64,000 nucleotides of DNA from Nitrospira japonica (lineage in GTDB: Bacteria > Nitrospirota > Nitrospiria > Nitrospirales > Nitrospiraceae), in contig NZ_LT828648.1 of the NCBI RefSeq assembly GCF_900169565.1, positions 1,242,876 to 1,306,875 on the forward strand. The letters are read 5' to 3'. This document shows, piece by piece, positions 27,173 to 35,617 of this stretch. The position numbers and the translations under genes were made by a program. The notes under the pieces are model-generated. The model was given only the letters and a program-made list of their open reading frames with translations, was not told the DNA's origin and ran no database searches. Within the stretch, counting starts at the first letter, position 1. The number at the start of each line of letters is the position of its first letter.

Positions 27173-28720
27173 ATGAGCATCTATTTCACTCGCACCGCAT
27201 CGGCGTGCCTCCTCAGCGCGATGACCCTCGCACCCGTCGTGGCCTGGGCAGACGATCTGGACACGATTCGGTTCGGCGAGGCGGCGCTCAGCTTCGCCTC
27301 CGGCTCGATCCAGCGGACCACTCCGCAAGACGGGGTGGTGAACGTCACCACGGGGGACAATCAGACGACCGGTGATAGGATGCAACTGGGATTGCAGGAC
27401 ACCCTCTATCTGCGGCTGAAAAATCCGGCCGATGCATCGGTGGGCGATCTCTATACGGTCTTCAAGCGCGCTCGCAAGGTTTTCCATCCCGTGACCAGGG
27501 AATATTTGGGATATCTGGTCATTCGTCTTGCCGTCGTCGAAGTCGTTCAGGTCGACAAGACGCTCATCACCGTACGGGCGATCCGGGCCTACGGAGCGGT
27601 GTCCCCCGGTGATCCGGTGGCGAAGTTCGCGCTGCCGACCGAATCGGAGCCGGATTCGACTCCTTCCTCCGGGGCTGTCAACGGGATCGTCGTCGAACTC
27701 CAGGCCGACAAGGGCATGACGCTGGTGGCGCAACGTAATATCGTCTATGTCGATCGGGGCAGTCACGACGGCCTGCGGGCCGGCGATGTGGTGGAAGTCA
27801 TTCGCTCGGGTGGGAACTTGCCGCCTAGGAACGTCGGAGAGATCAAGATTCTTTCGACTGAGGCGCGGACGTCGACCGCCTTGATTACGCGATCGACATC
27901 GCGAATTCTGCCCGGGGACCGCTTCCGCATCAAGGCCTCGGAGGGGGATGCCGTTCCCGTCTCTATGCCGGTTCCGCATGAAGTGCAGCCGCTGAATACG
28001 ACTCGTCAGGACGCGAACGCTCTGCAGGCCGTGGAGGCTGTTCCCAGCCAGCTCAAAAACACACAGCCTGTGTCGCGCGAGACTCGGATCACGCTCAGCG
28101 ATCCCATGAAGCAATTGCGATACGAATCGGGCGAGGCAGCGATCAGACCCGATGGCTATAAGATCCTGGACGCACTGACCGAATATTTGAAAACCGCACC
28201 GGCGGATCAGCTCATTCGCGTGGAAGGCCATGCCGACGACATGGAAATCGGTCCCGCCCTGAAATCGCGATACCAGACCAACTGGGATCTCTCGAAGGCA
28301 CGCGCGAGCGGAGTGCTGCGGTATCTTGTCGAAAAAGGCGGGATCGATTCGGCAAGAATTTCGTCCGTGGGATACGGCGATACGAAACCCCTCGTGAGCA
28401 ACGCAACAGAAGCCGGTCGACAAAAGAATCGTCGGGTGGACGTCGTGTTATATCTTCCGGAGTCCGACCCGACTCTCCCCGAGCAGACAAGGGGGGCTGT
28501 CATAGAAGAACGTGCGCAGAGGGTCGGTGGTCCGCCCGTGCACAAGTCGGAGGTCTCGATGGCCTCGGCCGACCAAGTCCCGGCTCCGCCGACTGTTACC
28601 GACAGAGTTCCGGAACGGGACAGTGCTGTTCAGGTCCAGACGGAGAAAGCGGCGGAGAGTGCCGCGGCGATCGCTCAGGAGCAACCGCCGGCCGAAGCAT
28701 CCGTTCCTCTTCAGCCCTGA
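27173..28720 (+). CDS. OmpA-family envelope protein
   Basis: 515 residues. Signal peptide (ACLLSAMTLAPVVAWADD). The central region (about 60-260) holds two related beta-rich parts that look like repeated modules, each with a phrase such as VGDLYTVFKR and RAGDVVEVIRSGG. The C-terminal OmpA/MotB peptidoglycan-binding domain (about 305-425) reads LRYESGEAAIRPDGYKILDALTEYL, VEGHADDMEIG, WDLSKARASGVLRYLVEKGG, GYGDTKPLVSNATEAGRQKNRRVDVVL. A 90-residue Pro/Ala/Glu-rich tail follows. AAGGA precedes the ATG. Probably tethers an envelope structure to peptidoglycan; no partner is evident. Confidence 0.85.
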   Translation: MSIYFTRTASACLLSAMTLAPVVAWADDLDTIRFGEAALSFASGSIQRTTPQDGVVNVTTGDNQTTGDRMQLGLQDTLYLRLKNPADASVGDLYTVFKRARKVFHPVTREYLGYLVIRLAVVEVVQVDKTLITVRAIRAYGAVSPGDPVAKFALPTESEPDSTPSSGAVNGIVVELQADKGMTLVAQRNIVYVDRGSHDGLRAGDVVEVIRSGGNLPPRNVGEIKILSTEARTSTALITRSTSRILPGDRFRIKASEGDAVPVSMPVPHEVQPLNTTRQDANALQAVEAVPSQLKNTQPVSRETRITLSDPMKQLRYESGEAAIRPDGYKILDALTEYLKTAPADQLIRVEGHADDMEIGPALKSRYQTNWDLSKARASGVLRYLVEKGGIDSARISSVGYGDTKPLVSNATEAGRQKNRRVDVVLYLPESDPTLPEQTRGAVIEERAQRVGGPPVHKSEVSMASADQVPAPPTVTDRVPERDSAVQVQTEKAAESAAAIAQEQPPAEASVPLQP

Positions 28721-28737
28721 CGGCTTCCTCGGTCATC

Positions 28738-28776
28738 AGGCGGAGCGGCATAAGAATAACTTGCCTGCTCCGCCTT
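28738..28776 (+). terminator. Stem-loop after the OmpA-family gene
   Basis: AGGCGGAGC (28738-28746) pairs with GCTCCGCCT (28767-28775), extended inside by GGCA with TGCC across a one-base bulge. It lies 17 bases after the stop codon. A pyrimidine-rich but not pure T tract follows, so it is a terminator-like hairpin with moderate support. Confidence 0.5.
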
Positions 28777-28821
28777 CGCCCTTCCGTTGTTCCCTCTTTT
28801 CTTCTGCTGCTACAATGAGCC

Positions 28822-31122
28822 ATGCGAGACGTTCCGCCCGCTGAGTCGCTCGGTGCCGCTCGGCGTCTCTACGCGGAGGTCGTCGTTCCACGACATATCA
28901 GAAGTTCATTTACCTATCTGGTGCCGTTGCATCTACGGCCGATCCTGCGAGTCGGACACTGTGTTCACGTTCCGTTCGGACGGGCGCGGCTCCAAGGCAC
29001 CGTCGTTTCCCTCGGTGACCACCTTCCCGCCGGTTTGAGCCGAGAACGGCTCAAAGAGATCAGCTCCATTACGACAGCCGACGGACCCGATGAAATTTCG
29101 CCGGAGCTGCTTGCGCTTGCGAAGCGGGTGGCGGACTACTATGTCGCTCCCTTGGGACAGTGCCTGCGGCTGGTGTTGTCTCCTTCAACCGTCAGCACGA
29201 AGCGCGGGAGTCTTCTGAAGTTGACGACATCAGGTCGCGAAGCGTTGGCAACCGGGATTCTCGATGACCAGCCTCGTTCTTTGCTCGAGCGATTACGAAA
29301 GAAACCCGCCGGCATCAGGATGACCACGCTCTTGAAGCCCGGCCCTTTCGTACAAACGCACGTCATAGAGGATGTCATCCAGAAAGGCTGGGTCGCTCGA
29401 ATTCAGTCACGAGCCGATCATGAAGAGTTTCCTGAGGTCGATTCAAGTCAGACGACCATGTCAACGATGCCTCCTGACGACGGATCCACGCTTGCGGACG
29501 ATGCGATATCCCGTGCCCTTGAGTCACGCCTCCATGCCGTACTCGAAGGTGGCCGATCGGACACCCTGATTCTACAGGCCTCCCTCGCGGAACGGATGGA
29601 ACTGCTGCACGGTTCGATTCACCGGACGCTTGCCAGCGGACGGTCGGTTCTCGTCTTGATCGGAGAAACAGATCGAGCGCGATGGGTGGCCGACAGGCTC
29701 ACGCGGCGGGGTATTGTCGTTGCTTGCTATCTGCATGCGACATCGCCAGATGAAACGCGTGCGGAGGTGTGGCGTCGGGTGAAGGGCCCGGTACCGCAGG
29801 TCGTGGTGGGGACCAGGTCGGCCGTCTTTCTTCCCTTCTCGGCCTTGGGAATGATTTGGGTCGAGGCACCCGGCGATTCATCGCTCAAGGAACCACAGGA
29901 ACCTCGCTATCATGCGCGGGACGTGGCGCGCTTTCGCATTGAGGCCGGGCAAAGCTTCCTGATTCTCGGCTGTTCCCGGATTCCGTTGGACATCGCCGAT
30001 CCCATGGACGACTCGGGGACAATCGTACGCCAGTCGCCGGCGATGGAATCAACGCCGAACGTCGAGGTCGTGGACCTTCGCTCTTTCGGGAAAGGTGCGC
30101 TCGTGACCCCGCCGTTGCTTGACGCGATGCGTGAGGCGATCGACAGCCGATCCGGCGTCCTGCTTTTTCTCAACCGCAAAGGCTATGCGAACGCGCTGGT
30201 GTGTCGCGATTGCGGCCAAGTGCCTCGATGCGCATCCTGCCGGATTGCGTTGGCCTATTCGCGACGAACCGGACGGTTGCTGTGTTCGTATTGCGGGACA
30301 TCCATAGCGCCTCCCGGCACCTGCCCGATCTGTTCAGGACACCGCCTGCAGCCGGTCGGTGAAGGGACCGAACGGGTCGAGGAAGAGGTCGGCCGCCTGT
30401 TTCCCGGTGCACGGGTGATGCGGGCCGACGGGGACAGCATGCGGAAGCCGTCGCAAGCAGCCACGGGGTGGAAAGCCATTCAAGACCGGCAGTGGGACGT
30501 GCTCATCGGAACGCAACTCGTCCTTCGCGACTATGCCGTACCCATGGTTGGTCTCGTCGGGGTCGTTCATTCGGACGTCAGCCTCAACGTTCCCGATTTC
30601 CGGGCAGCCGAGCGCAGCTATCACATGCTGTGTGACGCGATGGCATTGGCGCGTCCTGCCAAGGACGGGGGACGGATCGTCATTCAGTCTCACCTGCCGT
30701 CTCATCATGCCATTCAGGCCGTCGTTCACCGGGATGAGAGGATATTCGCCGCCGAGGAGCTGAGTCACCGAGCCGCTCTCGGATATCCACCGGCGGTTCA
30801 CTTGATCGGGCTCTATGTGTCGGGAAGAGATCAAGGCCTGGTCGAGAAGGCCGCGTTGGAACTGGTCGATCGGCTTCGAGCGTCTCTGAATATGCCGGAT
30901 AAGGCGTCGTTGGCCGGTCTAGGCGAGGATGCCGTGCTCGGACCGGTGGCACCTCCCGGAGCCCACGTTCGCGGGCGACATCGGCGGCAGATCCTGGTCA
31001 AGTCTGTTCGGCGGGAACAGGGAGTACGGTCGGTTCAGCAGAATCTTGAACTCCTCGAGAGTATCTATCGGAAGCACGTCGTCAAATTTGACGTCGACGT
31101 GGATCCCGTCGAGATGTGGTGA
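28822..31122 (+). CDS. priA: PriA-family primosomal protein N', helicase motifs degraded
   Basis: 766 residues, normal PriA length. The N-terminal 3'-end-binding part is present (AEVVVPRHIRSSFTYLVP), and all eight zinc Cys are kept: C461, C464, C470, C473, C488, C491, C501, C504. The ATPase core has lost its motifs. Where GVTGSGKTEVY is expected there is LILQASLAERMELLHG (about 249-264). The DEEH box before DSS is VEAP (347-350). GSATPS is replaced by GCSRIP (383-388). The AKGHDF region reads VLRDYAVP, and QVAGRAGR after the PDFRAAERSYHML match is absent. PriA reloads DnaB at stalled forks; this one may load without unwinding, as reported for ATPase-deficient actinobacterial PriA. Reading frame intact, so not a pseudogene. 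Confidence 0.9.
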   Translation: MRDVPPAESLGAARRLYAEVVVPRHIRSSFTYLVPLHLRPILRVGHCVHVPFGRARLQGTVVSLGDHLPAGLSRERLKEISSITTADGPDEISPELLALAKRVADYYVAPLGQCLRLVLSPSTVSTKRGSLLKLTTSGREALATGILDDQPRSLLERLRKKPAGIRMTTLLKPGPFVQTHVIEDVIQKGWVARIQSRADHEEFPEVDSSQTTMSTMPPDDGSTLADDAISRALESRLHAVLEGGRSDTLILQASLAERMELLHGSIHRTLASGRSVLVLIGETDRARWVADRLTRRGIVVACYLHATSPDETRAEVWRRVKGPVPQVVVGTRSAVFLPFSALGMIWVEAPGDSSLKEPQEPRYHARDVARFRIEAGQSFLILGCSRIPLDIADPMDDSGTIVRQSPAMESTPNVEVVDLRSFGKGALVTPPLLDAMREAIDSRSGVLLFLNRKGYANALVCRDCGQVPRCASCRIALAYSRRTGRLLCSYCGTSIAPPGTCPICSGHRLQPVGEGTERVEEEVGRLFPGARVMRADGDSMRKPSQAATGWKAIQDRQWDVLIGTQLVLRDYAVPMVGLVGVVHSDVSLNVPDFRAAERSYHMLCDAMALARPAKDGGRIVIQSHLPSHHAIQAVVHRDERIFAAEELSHRAALGYPPAVHLIGLYVSGRDQGLVEKAALELVDRLRASLNMPDKASLAGLGEDAVLGPVAPPGAHVRGRHRRQILVKSVRREQGVRSVQQNLELLESIYRKHVVKFDVDVDPVEMW

Positions 31123-31548
31123 TCAACGCTTCTTGCGTGAGCTCGCGCGCGCAGGCGGAAGCGTGTCGGCCACGGATTCCACGGTCGGTGTCGCCGACCG
31201 CTTGAATAATCCGTAGGAGAAGGCCAGCCAAAATGCGGCGGACAGAATGCCCGTGAGGGCGGCGGAGAGCAGCATACCCATCTGCTCGTCGGAGGGCTGA
31301 GCGGTTGAGGCGCGGAGCTGTTGCATCGTCAGGATCGGCCAGAGAAAACTCTCGATCCCCAACAACAAGGTGACCCACGCCCAGATCGTTGTGATGGTCT
31401 TGCCTCGCCAAGCCAGTAGTCCGGCGGCAACGGCGAAGACGATGCCCCCCCCGACGGGCGAGAGACGATCCCATGCCAGCCACGCGCCGATGGCGACGAC
31501 GAGACTGCCTGCGAGCGAGTTGACGAGTAGGATCCAGAACGGGTGCAT
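31123..31548 (-). CDS. Small integral membrane protein, unknown
   Basis: 141 residues with about four membrane helices (FWILLVNSLAGSLVVAIGAW, GGGIVFAVAAGLLAW, TTIWAWVTLLLGIESFLWPIL, GMLLSAALTGILSAAFWLAF) and a basic cytoplasmic tail ending SSRKKR. It ends immediately next to the priA stop in convergent orientation. No known domain recognised; a conserved-hypothetical type. Confidence 0.7.
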   Translation of the reverse strand: MHPFWILLVNSLAGSLVVAIGAWLAWDRLSPVGGGIVFAVAAGLLAWRGKTITTIWAWVTLLLGIESFLWPILTMQQLRASTAQPSDEQMGMLLSAALTGILSAAFWLAFSYGLFKRSATPTVESVADTLPPARASSRKKR

Positions 31549-31637
31549 GCCGCATCATCCGATTCAGGCCAGTGTGCGTGCGGGGAGCGGCTTTGTCAAC
31601 GCGGGACGGGCGGAGTGAGCGGAGTGAATGGAGGTTC

Positions 31638-32009
31638 TCAGGCAAGAAGTGCGGACTCGGCTGCTTCCAGCAGGGCTTTCATCTCAAAGGGTTTTTGCAG
31701 GGTGCTATATGCACCCAGCATTTTCGCGACATCCAGAAATCCCAGGACGCCGATCATGTCGCTGCCGCCGGTAATGGCGATGATCTTGGCGCCCGGCGCT
31801 TCGCGGCGTAAGACGGTAATACACTCCAACCCATCCTGATCGGGCATTAAGATATCCGTAATCACGACGTCCGCCGGTTGAAGGCGGTACTGCTCAAGCG
31901 CGTCCCGCCCGTTGCTGGCCTCTGCGACGCGATAGCCGGCTTCCTCGAATGTGGTTCGAATCAGTTGGCGAACCTGGTCTTCATCGTCGACGATTAGAAT
32001 GGAGGGCAT
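31638..32009 (-). CDS. Single-domain response regulator
   Basis: 123 residues from the ATG at 32009 (MPSILIVDDEDQ); the in-frame ATG 12 codons earlier has no ribosome site. One receiver domain: acidic pocket DDED, phospho-acceptor Asp in VVITDILMPDQDG, Thr in AITGG, and Lys in LQKPFEMK. No output domain, so a CheY/Spo0F-type relay protein. No kinase is adjacent; partner unknown. Confidence 0.88.
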   Translation of the reverse strand: MPSILIVDDEDQVRQLIRTTFEEAGYRVAEASNGRDALEQYRLQPADVVITDILMPDQDGLECITVLRREAPGAKIIAITGGSDMIGVLGFLDVAKMLGAYSTLQKPFEMKALLEAAESALLA

Positions 32010-32243
32010 GGCGTTCCCCGTTCGCTCAAGGTCGTATTCTTCCATAGCATTGACTCAGTCCGACCGTGTGCGTCTTTTGGATCACTCTAGCATCCGCTGT
32101 ACGGGAGGGCAAACAATTGGCGTCTTTCCGTATGGTGGGGCTGCGTATGTGAGGATTATCGTCGTGGAGCGGAGACAGAAATCGAAGAAAGAGACCATCG
32201 ACGCTGTGCCCCGCCCTGCCTAACTATGCGAGCACAGTATCTT

Positions 32244-32327
32244 TGGTGCCGAAGGCGGGACTTGAACCCGCACGGCTTTCGCCACACGCCCCTCAAACGT
32301 GCGTGTCTGCCATTCCACCACTTCGGC
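32244..32327 (-). tRNA. tRNA-Leu (anticodon GAG)
   Basis: Acceptor arms GCCGAAG and CTTCGGC pair fully, discriminator A, and CCA is encoded. Anticodon stem CACGT/GCGTG closes a 7-base loop TTGAGGG with GAG at positions 34-36. A long variable arm (class II) and a T-arm with TTCAAGT support leucine. Confidence 0.93.
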
Positions 32328-32330
32328 ACT

Positions 32331-32457
32331 TCAGGCACGCTGAACATGCCCTTCAACGTCGTTCTCGGTCGCCTGCTCCGTTGCGACGTCACAAGCTCGT
32401 ACGCCTCGTTCGCAGGCTCTCAACGGCCTCGTTCACGGGCATGTTGAGCGCGCCTGA
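32331..32457. repeat. Dispersed ~127-bp imperfect palindrome, copy A
   Basis: The outer arms TCAGGCACGCTGAACATGCC and GGCATGTTGAGCGCGCCTGA are inverted repeats with two mismatches. Inside are GTTCTCGGTCG and GTACGCCTCGTTC, which also occur in copy B at 58020-58145 in the same order. It sits 4 bp upstream of the tRNA-Leu gene on that gene's 5' side. Non-coding, likely a REP/MITE-like element. Confidence 0.8.
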
Positions 32458-32676
32458 GAGGGGCGCTCTCGTGACTGCAGTCTCGTCGCGGGTCCATGTG
32501 AGCCTCCCGTAGTCGTCAAACCGGCTCACGTACCCGTGCAGGCCAGAGGGAGCGGCATTATAGGAGGAGCCCAAAATTCTTGTCAATGAACGGGCCGTTC
32601 GGTAGAATCGGGCCCGCACGTCGCGAATGGATTCTGTGCACACCTTTCGGATCATCCGACTCAGGACGACTCATCA

Positions 32677-33366
32677 ATGACACCCGCGCACATGCTTTCC
32701 CGGCCTCGGACCGGGACTCAGGTCGCCGCGTTCTTTGATTTGGACAATACCTTGTTGCCTGGCGAGGCCAGTGAAGTGCGATTCTTCCGGTCTCTTTGGA
32801 GACGGAAGGTCGTCGGCTGGCCGGAATTGAAAGCCAGCGCCGGGTGGCTCATCCGGCATTTGCCCGCGCTGTCGCTGCAGCCTCTCCGCGAGCGCAAGTT
32901 ATACCTCGCGGGTAAACCAGCCCAGGTGATCGAGCCGCTTGGAGAAGAATTTTGCCGTGAGGAACTCTGTCCGGTGGTGGCGGCGGATGGGATGAGCCGG
33001 ATGGAAGAACATCGCCGCGCCGGGCACAGGATTGTCCTCATTACGGGCTCGCTGGATTTCCTCGTTCAACCGATTGCCGAGGCGCTTCGCGTCGACCAAT
33101 CCATCGCGGCGGTTCTTGAAGAGGCCGATGGACTCTATACGGGCCGTTTGGTCGCTCCTCTGCCCTATGGCGAAGAGAAGCGAGTGCTGATTCAACGGCT
33201 GGCCGCCGAACTGGATCTGGATCTGGCGTCCTGCTTCGCGTATGGCGACAGCCCAGGGGATCTTGAGATACTCAAGTCGGTTGGTCATCCGATGGTCGTG
33301 AATCCCATCAGAGGCATGGGCACGCTCGCGGTGCAATATCATTGGCCGGTCGTGCGCTGGCGGTAG
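32677..33366 (+). CDS. HAD-superfamily IB hydrolase (SerB-like phosphatase)
   Basis: 229 residues (or 224 from the next ATG). HAD motif I FFDLDNTLLPG with nucleophile D21 and acid D23, motif II in IVLITGSLDFL, motif III Lys in EEKRVLIQRL, and motif IV YGDSPGDLEIL. The helical cap between motifs I and II is of the subclass IB kind (phosphoserine phosphatase and lyso-PA-phosphatase relatives). Substrate not determinable; HAD-IB proteins of this length often act on phosphoserine or phospholipid-derived monophosphates. queE starts 38 bp later. Confidence 0.85.
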   Translation: MTPAHMLSRPRTGTQVAAFFDLDNTLLPGEASEVRFFRSLWRRKVVGWPELKASAGWLIRHLPALSLQPLRERKLYLAGKPAQVIEPLGEEFCREELCPVVAADGMSRMEEHRRAGHRIVLITGSLDFLVQPIAEALRVDQSIAAVLEEADGLYTGRLVAPLPYGEEKRVLIQRLAAELDLDLASCFAYGDSPGDLEILKSVGHPMVVNPIRGMGTLAVQYHWPVVRWR

Positions 33367-33404
33367 CGGCGCGTGTGAGCGGCATTCGGGACGGAACCTT
33401 CGAT

Positions 33405-34040
33405 ATGCGGATCACCGAGATTTTCCACAGCATCCAAGGAGAATCCACCTACGCGGGCGAGCCCTGCGTCTTCGTGCGGCTGACCGGCTGTCCGCTCCGT
33501 TGCACCTGGTGCGACACGGCGTACGCCTTTCATGAGGGGCAGGAAATGTCCCTTGCCGACGTGATGACCGCCGTCAAGTCGTACGGGTGCCGGCTCGTCG
33601 AAGTCACCGGCGGAGAACCGCTGGCACAATCTCAAACCATTGAGCTTATCGAATCGTTGTGTGAAACGGGATACAAGGTCCTGGTTGAAACCAGCGGCGC
33701 CATCGATATTTCACCGGTGGACCGGCGTGCGCAGATCATCTTGGACGTGAAGTGCCCGGGAAGCGGAATGACCGAGCGGATGTGGTGGCCGAACCTGGCG
33801 CAGTTGACGGCAAAGGACGAAGTCAAATTCGTCGTCGCCGGCCGGAGCGATTACGACTGGGCCGTAGGGATCATCGAACGGTATGGTCTGACCGGACTGT
33901 GTCCAGTGCTCATGAGTCCGGTCTTTGAGACGCTTGAGCCGCGGCAGCTGGCAGAATGGATCTTGAGAGACCGGTTGCCGATTCGGTTCCAACTGCAGCT
34001 CCACAAGTTTATTTGGGCACCGGACGCCCGGGGCGTCTAG
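33405..34040 (+). CDS. queE: 7-carboxy-7-deazaguanine synthase
   Basis: 211 residues from the ATG at 33405. Radical-SAM enzyme that contracts the ring of 6-carboxytetrahydropterin to 7-carboxy-7-deazaguanine in queuosine synthesis. The [4Fe-4S] triad is C29, C33, C36 in TGCPLRCTWCDTAYAF, and the SAM-binding GGE motif is VTGGEPLAQ. N-terminal substrate motif IFHSIQGESTYAGEPCVFVRL is diagnostic. Other que genes are not adjacent. The frame remains open upstream, but inside the HAD gene. Confidence 0.95.
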   Translation: MRITEIFHSIQGESTYAGEPCVFVRLTGCPLRCTWCDTAYAFHEGQEMSLADVMTAVKSYGCRLVEVTGGEPLAQSQTIELIESLCETGYKVLVETSGAIDISPVDRRAQIILDVKCPGSGMTERMWWPNLAQLTAKDEVKFVVAGRSDYDWAVGIIERYGLTGLCPVLMSPVFETLEPRQLAEWILRDRLPIRFQLQLHKFIWAPDARGV

Positions 34041-34104
34041 GACTTCGATTGCAGTCGTCGGTCTGACGGCCGATATGGAAAGCCAACGCAAGAAGGAGAC
34101 CGTA

Positions 34105-35616
34105 ATGAAGCTGATGCAGGTTCAGGTTAAGGTGGGGCGGCCCGAGTCCGAGGCGGTCGAGGTCCTGGCCCTGATGCATTGTGAAGGAGAAGCCCTGGCG
34201 AAACAGGACGCAGGCGCGTTGGACAAGGCGCTCGGCGGTTCGCTGCAAAGTCTTCTCCGCAGCGGAGAGTTCGAAGGGCGGACGGGCGAGGTCATGCTGT
34301 TCCATACGCATGGGAAGGTGCCGGCAAAACGTCTGCTCCTGATCGGTTTGGGAAAGAAGAACTCACTGAGACTGGATACCCTGAGACAGGCGATGGGGCA
34401 CGCGGCGAAACGCGCGCGCCAAGCGAAAGTGGATGCGTTTACGGTCTGCTATCCCACGGCGACTCCCAAGGGACATTCCCCGGTGGAGATCGCTCAGGCT
34501 ATGACGGAAGGCGCCGTGCTGGGCGGCTACCAATTTACGACGTACCGCAGCGAGGATACGGCCGCAAAGGACATCGGCCTCATGACCCTGCTCATGCCGC
34601 AAAAGAGCCAGGTCCGGCAGGGAACCGAAGGCGTCCGCCGGGGCCTTGCCACGGCCGAGGCCGCGATGTTCGTCCGCGACCTGTGCAATCACCCTTCCAA
34701 CGTCATGACGCCGGCGCGCATCGCCGATGAAGCCAAGGCCATCGCCAAACAGGAACAACTGACGCTCAAGATCCTCGAGCAAAAGGACATGGAACAACTG
34801 GGGATGGGCGCCTTGCTGGGCGTCGCCAGGGGCAGCCATGAACCACCGAAATTCCTGATCTTGGAATACAACCGGGCCAGGAAGAAAGATGAACGACCGG
34901 TCGTATTCGTCGGGAAGACCATCACCTTCGACACGGGGGGGATCTCGCTGAAGCCTGCCGAAAACATGGAACACATGAAAGCGGACATGACCGGCGGCGC
35001 CGAGGTGCTGGCGGCGATCAGAGCCGCCTCACGCCTGAAGCTGCCCCTCCGGCTCATCAGCATTCTTCCGGTGGCGGAGAACATGCCGGGAGGGCGGGCG
35101 ATGAAGCCTGGCGACATCGTGAAAACGCTTTCGGGCAAGACCGTCGAAGTGCAAAACACCGATGCGGAAGGTCGGCTCATCCTCTCGGACGCGCTCTTTT
35201 ACGCCCAGCGCTATAATCCTGCGGCACTGGTCGATATCGCGACCCTCACGGGGGCCTGCGTCGTGGCCCTCGGACAGTTCGCGATCGGCATGTTCGGAAC
35301 CGACGCCAGGCTGAAAGACCAGGTTCGGAAGTCCGGTATGACGGCGGGCGAACGCGTCTGGGAGATGCCGCTGTGGGACGAATATTTTGAGCAACTGCGC
35401 AGCGACGTCGCGGATATGCGGAACATCGGAGGTCGGGGTGGAGGCATGATCACGGCCGCGTTGTTCCTCAGCAAATTCGCCGGCGACTATCCTTGGGTGC
35501 ACCTCGACATCGCGAGCACCGATTGGAGCGAGCGGGAGCGGGCGTACATCCCCAAGGGGCCGACAGGCATCGGCACGAGATTGCTGATTCAATATCTGAT
35601 CGACCGGAGTATGTAG
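34105..35616 (+). CDS. pepA: Leucyl aminopeptidase (M17)
   Basis: 503 residues from the ATG at 34105, which has AAGGAG seven bases upstream; an ATG at 34075 lacks one. Two-zinc/manganese cytosolic aminopeptidase. M17 signatures: VGKTITFDTGGISLKP with metal ligands, MKADMTGGAEVLAA, and the family-defining VQNTDAEGRLILSDAL. The catalytic Lys and Arg fall in these blocks. The C-terminus GRGGGMITAALFLSKF and the WVHLDIAST segment complete the domain. Shares an operon with nagZ (1-bp gap). Confidence 0.95.
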   Translation: MKLMQVQVKVGRPESEAVEVLALMHCEGEALAKQDAGALDKALGGSLQSLLRSGEFEGRTGEVMLFHTHGKVPAKRLLLIGLGKKNSLRLDTLRQAMGHAAKRARQAKVDAFTVCYPTATPKGHSPVEIAQAMTEGAVLGGYQFTTYRSEDTAAKDIGLMTLLMPQKSQVRQGTEGVRRGLATAEAAMFVRDLCNHPSNVMTPARIADEAKAIAKQEQLTLKILEQKDMEQLGMGALLGVARGSHEPPKFLILEYNRARKKDERPVVFVGKTITFDTGGISLKPAENMEHMKADMTGGAEVLAAIRAASRLKLPLRLISILPVAENMPGGRAMKPGDIVKTLSGKTVEVQNTDAEGRLILSDALFYAQRYNPAALVDIATLTGACVVALGQFAIGMFGTDARLKDQVRKSGMTAGERVWEMPLWDEYFEQLRSDVADMRNIGGRGGGMITAALFLSKFAGDYPWVHLDIASTDWSERERAYIPKGPTGIGTRLLIQYLIDRSM

Positions 35617-35617
35617 C

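Noticed and set aside
26835-27176. 113-codon plus frame upstream of the OmpA-family gene
   Set aside because: No ribosome site or recognisable composition, and it would overlap the well-supported start at 27173.
26960-28423. 487-codon minus-strand frame opposite the OmpA-family gene
   Set aside because: Antisense shadow; the plus frame has a signal peptide and OmpA domain.
28822-31122. PriA as a pseudogene
   Set aside because: Frame is complete with conserved zinc Cys and terminal domains; motif loss is substitutional, not by stops or frameshifts.
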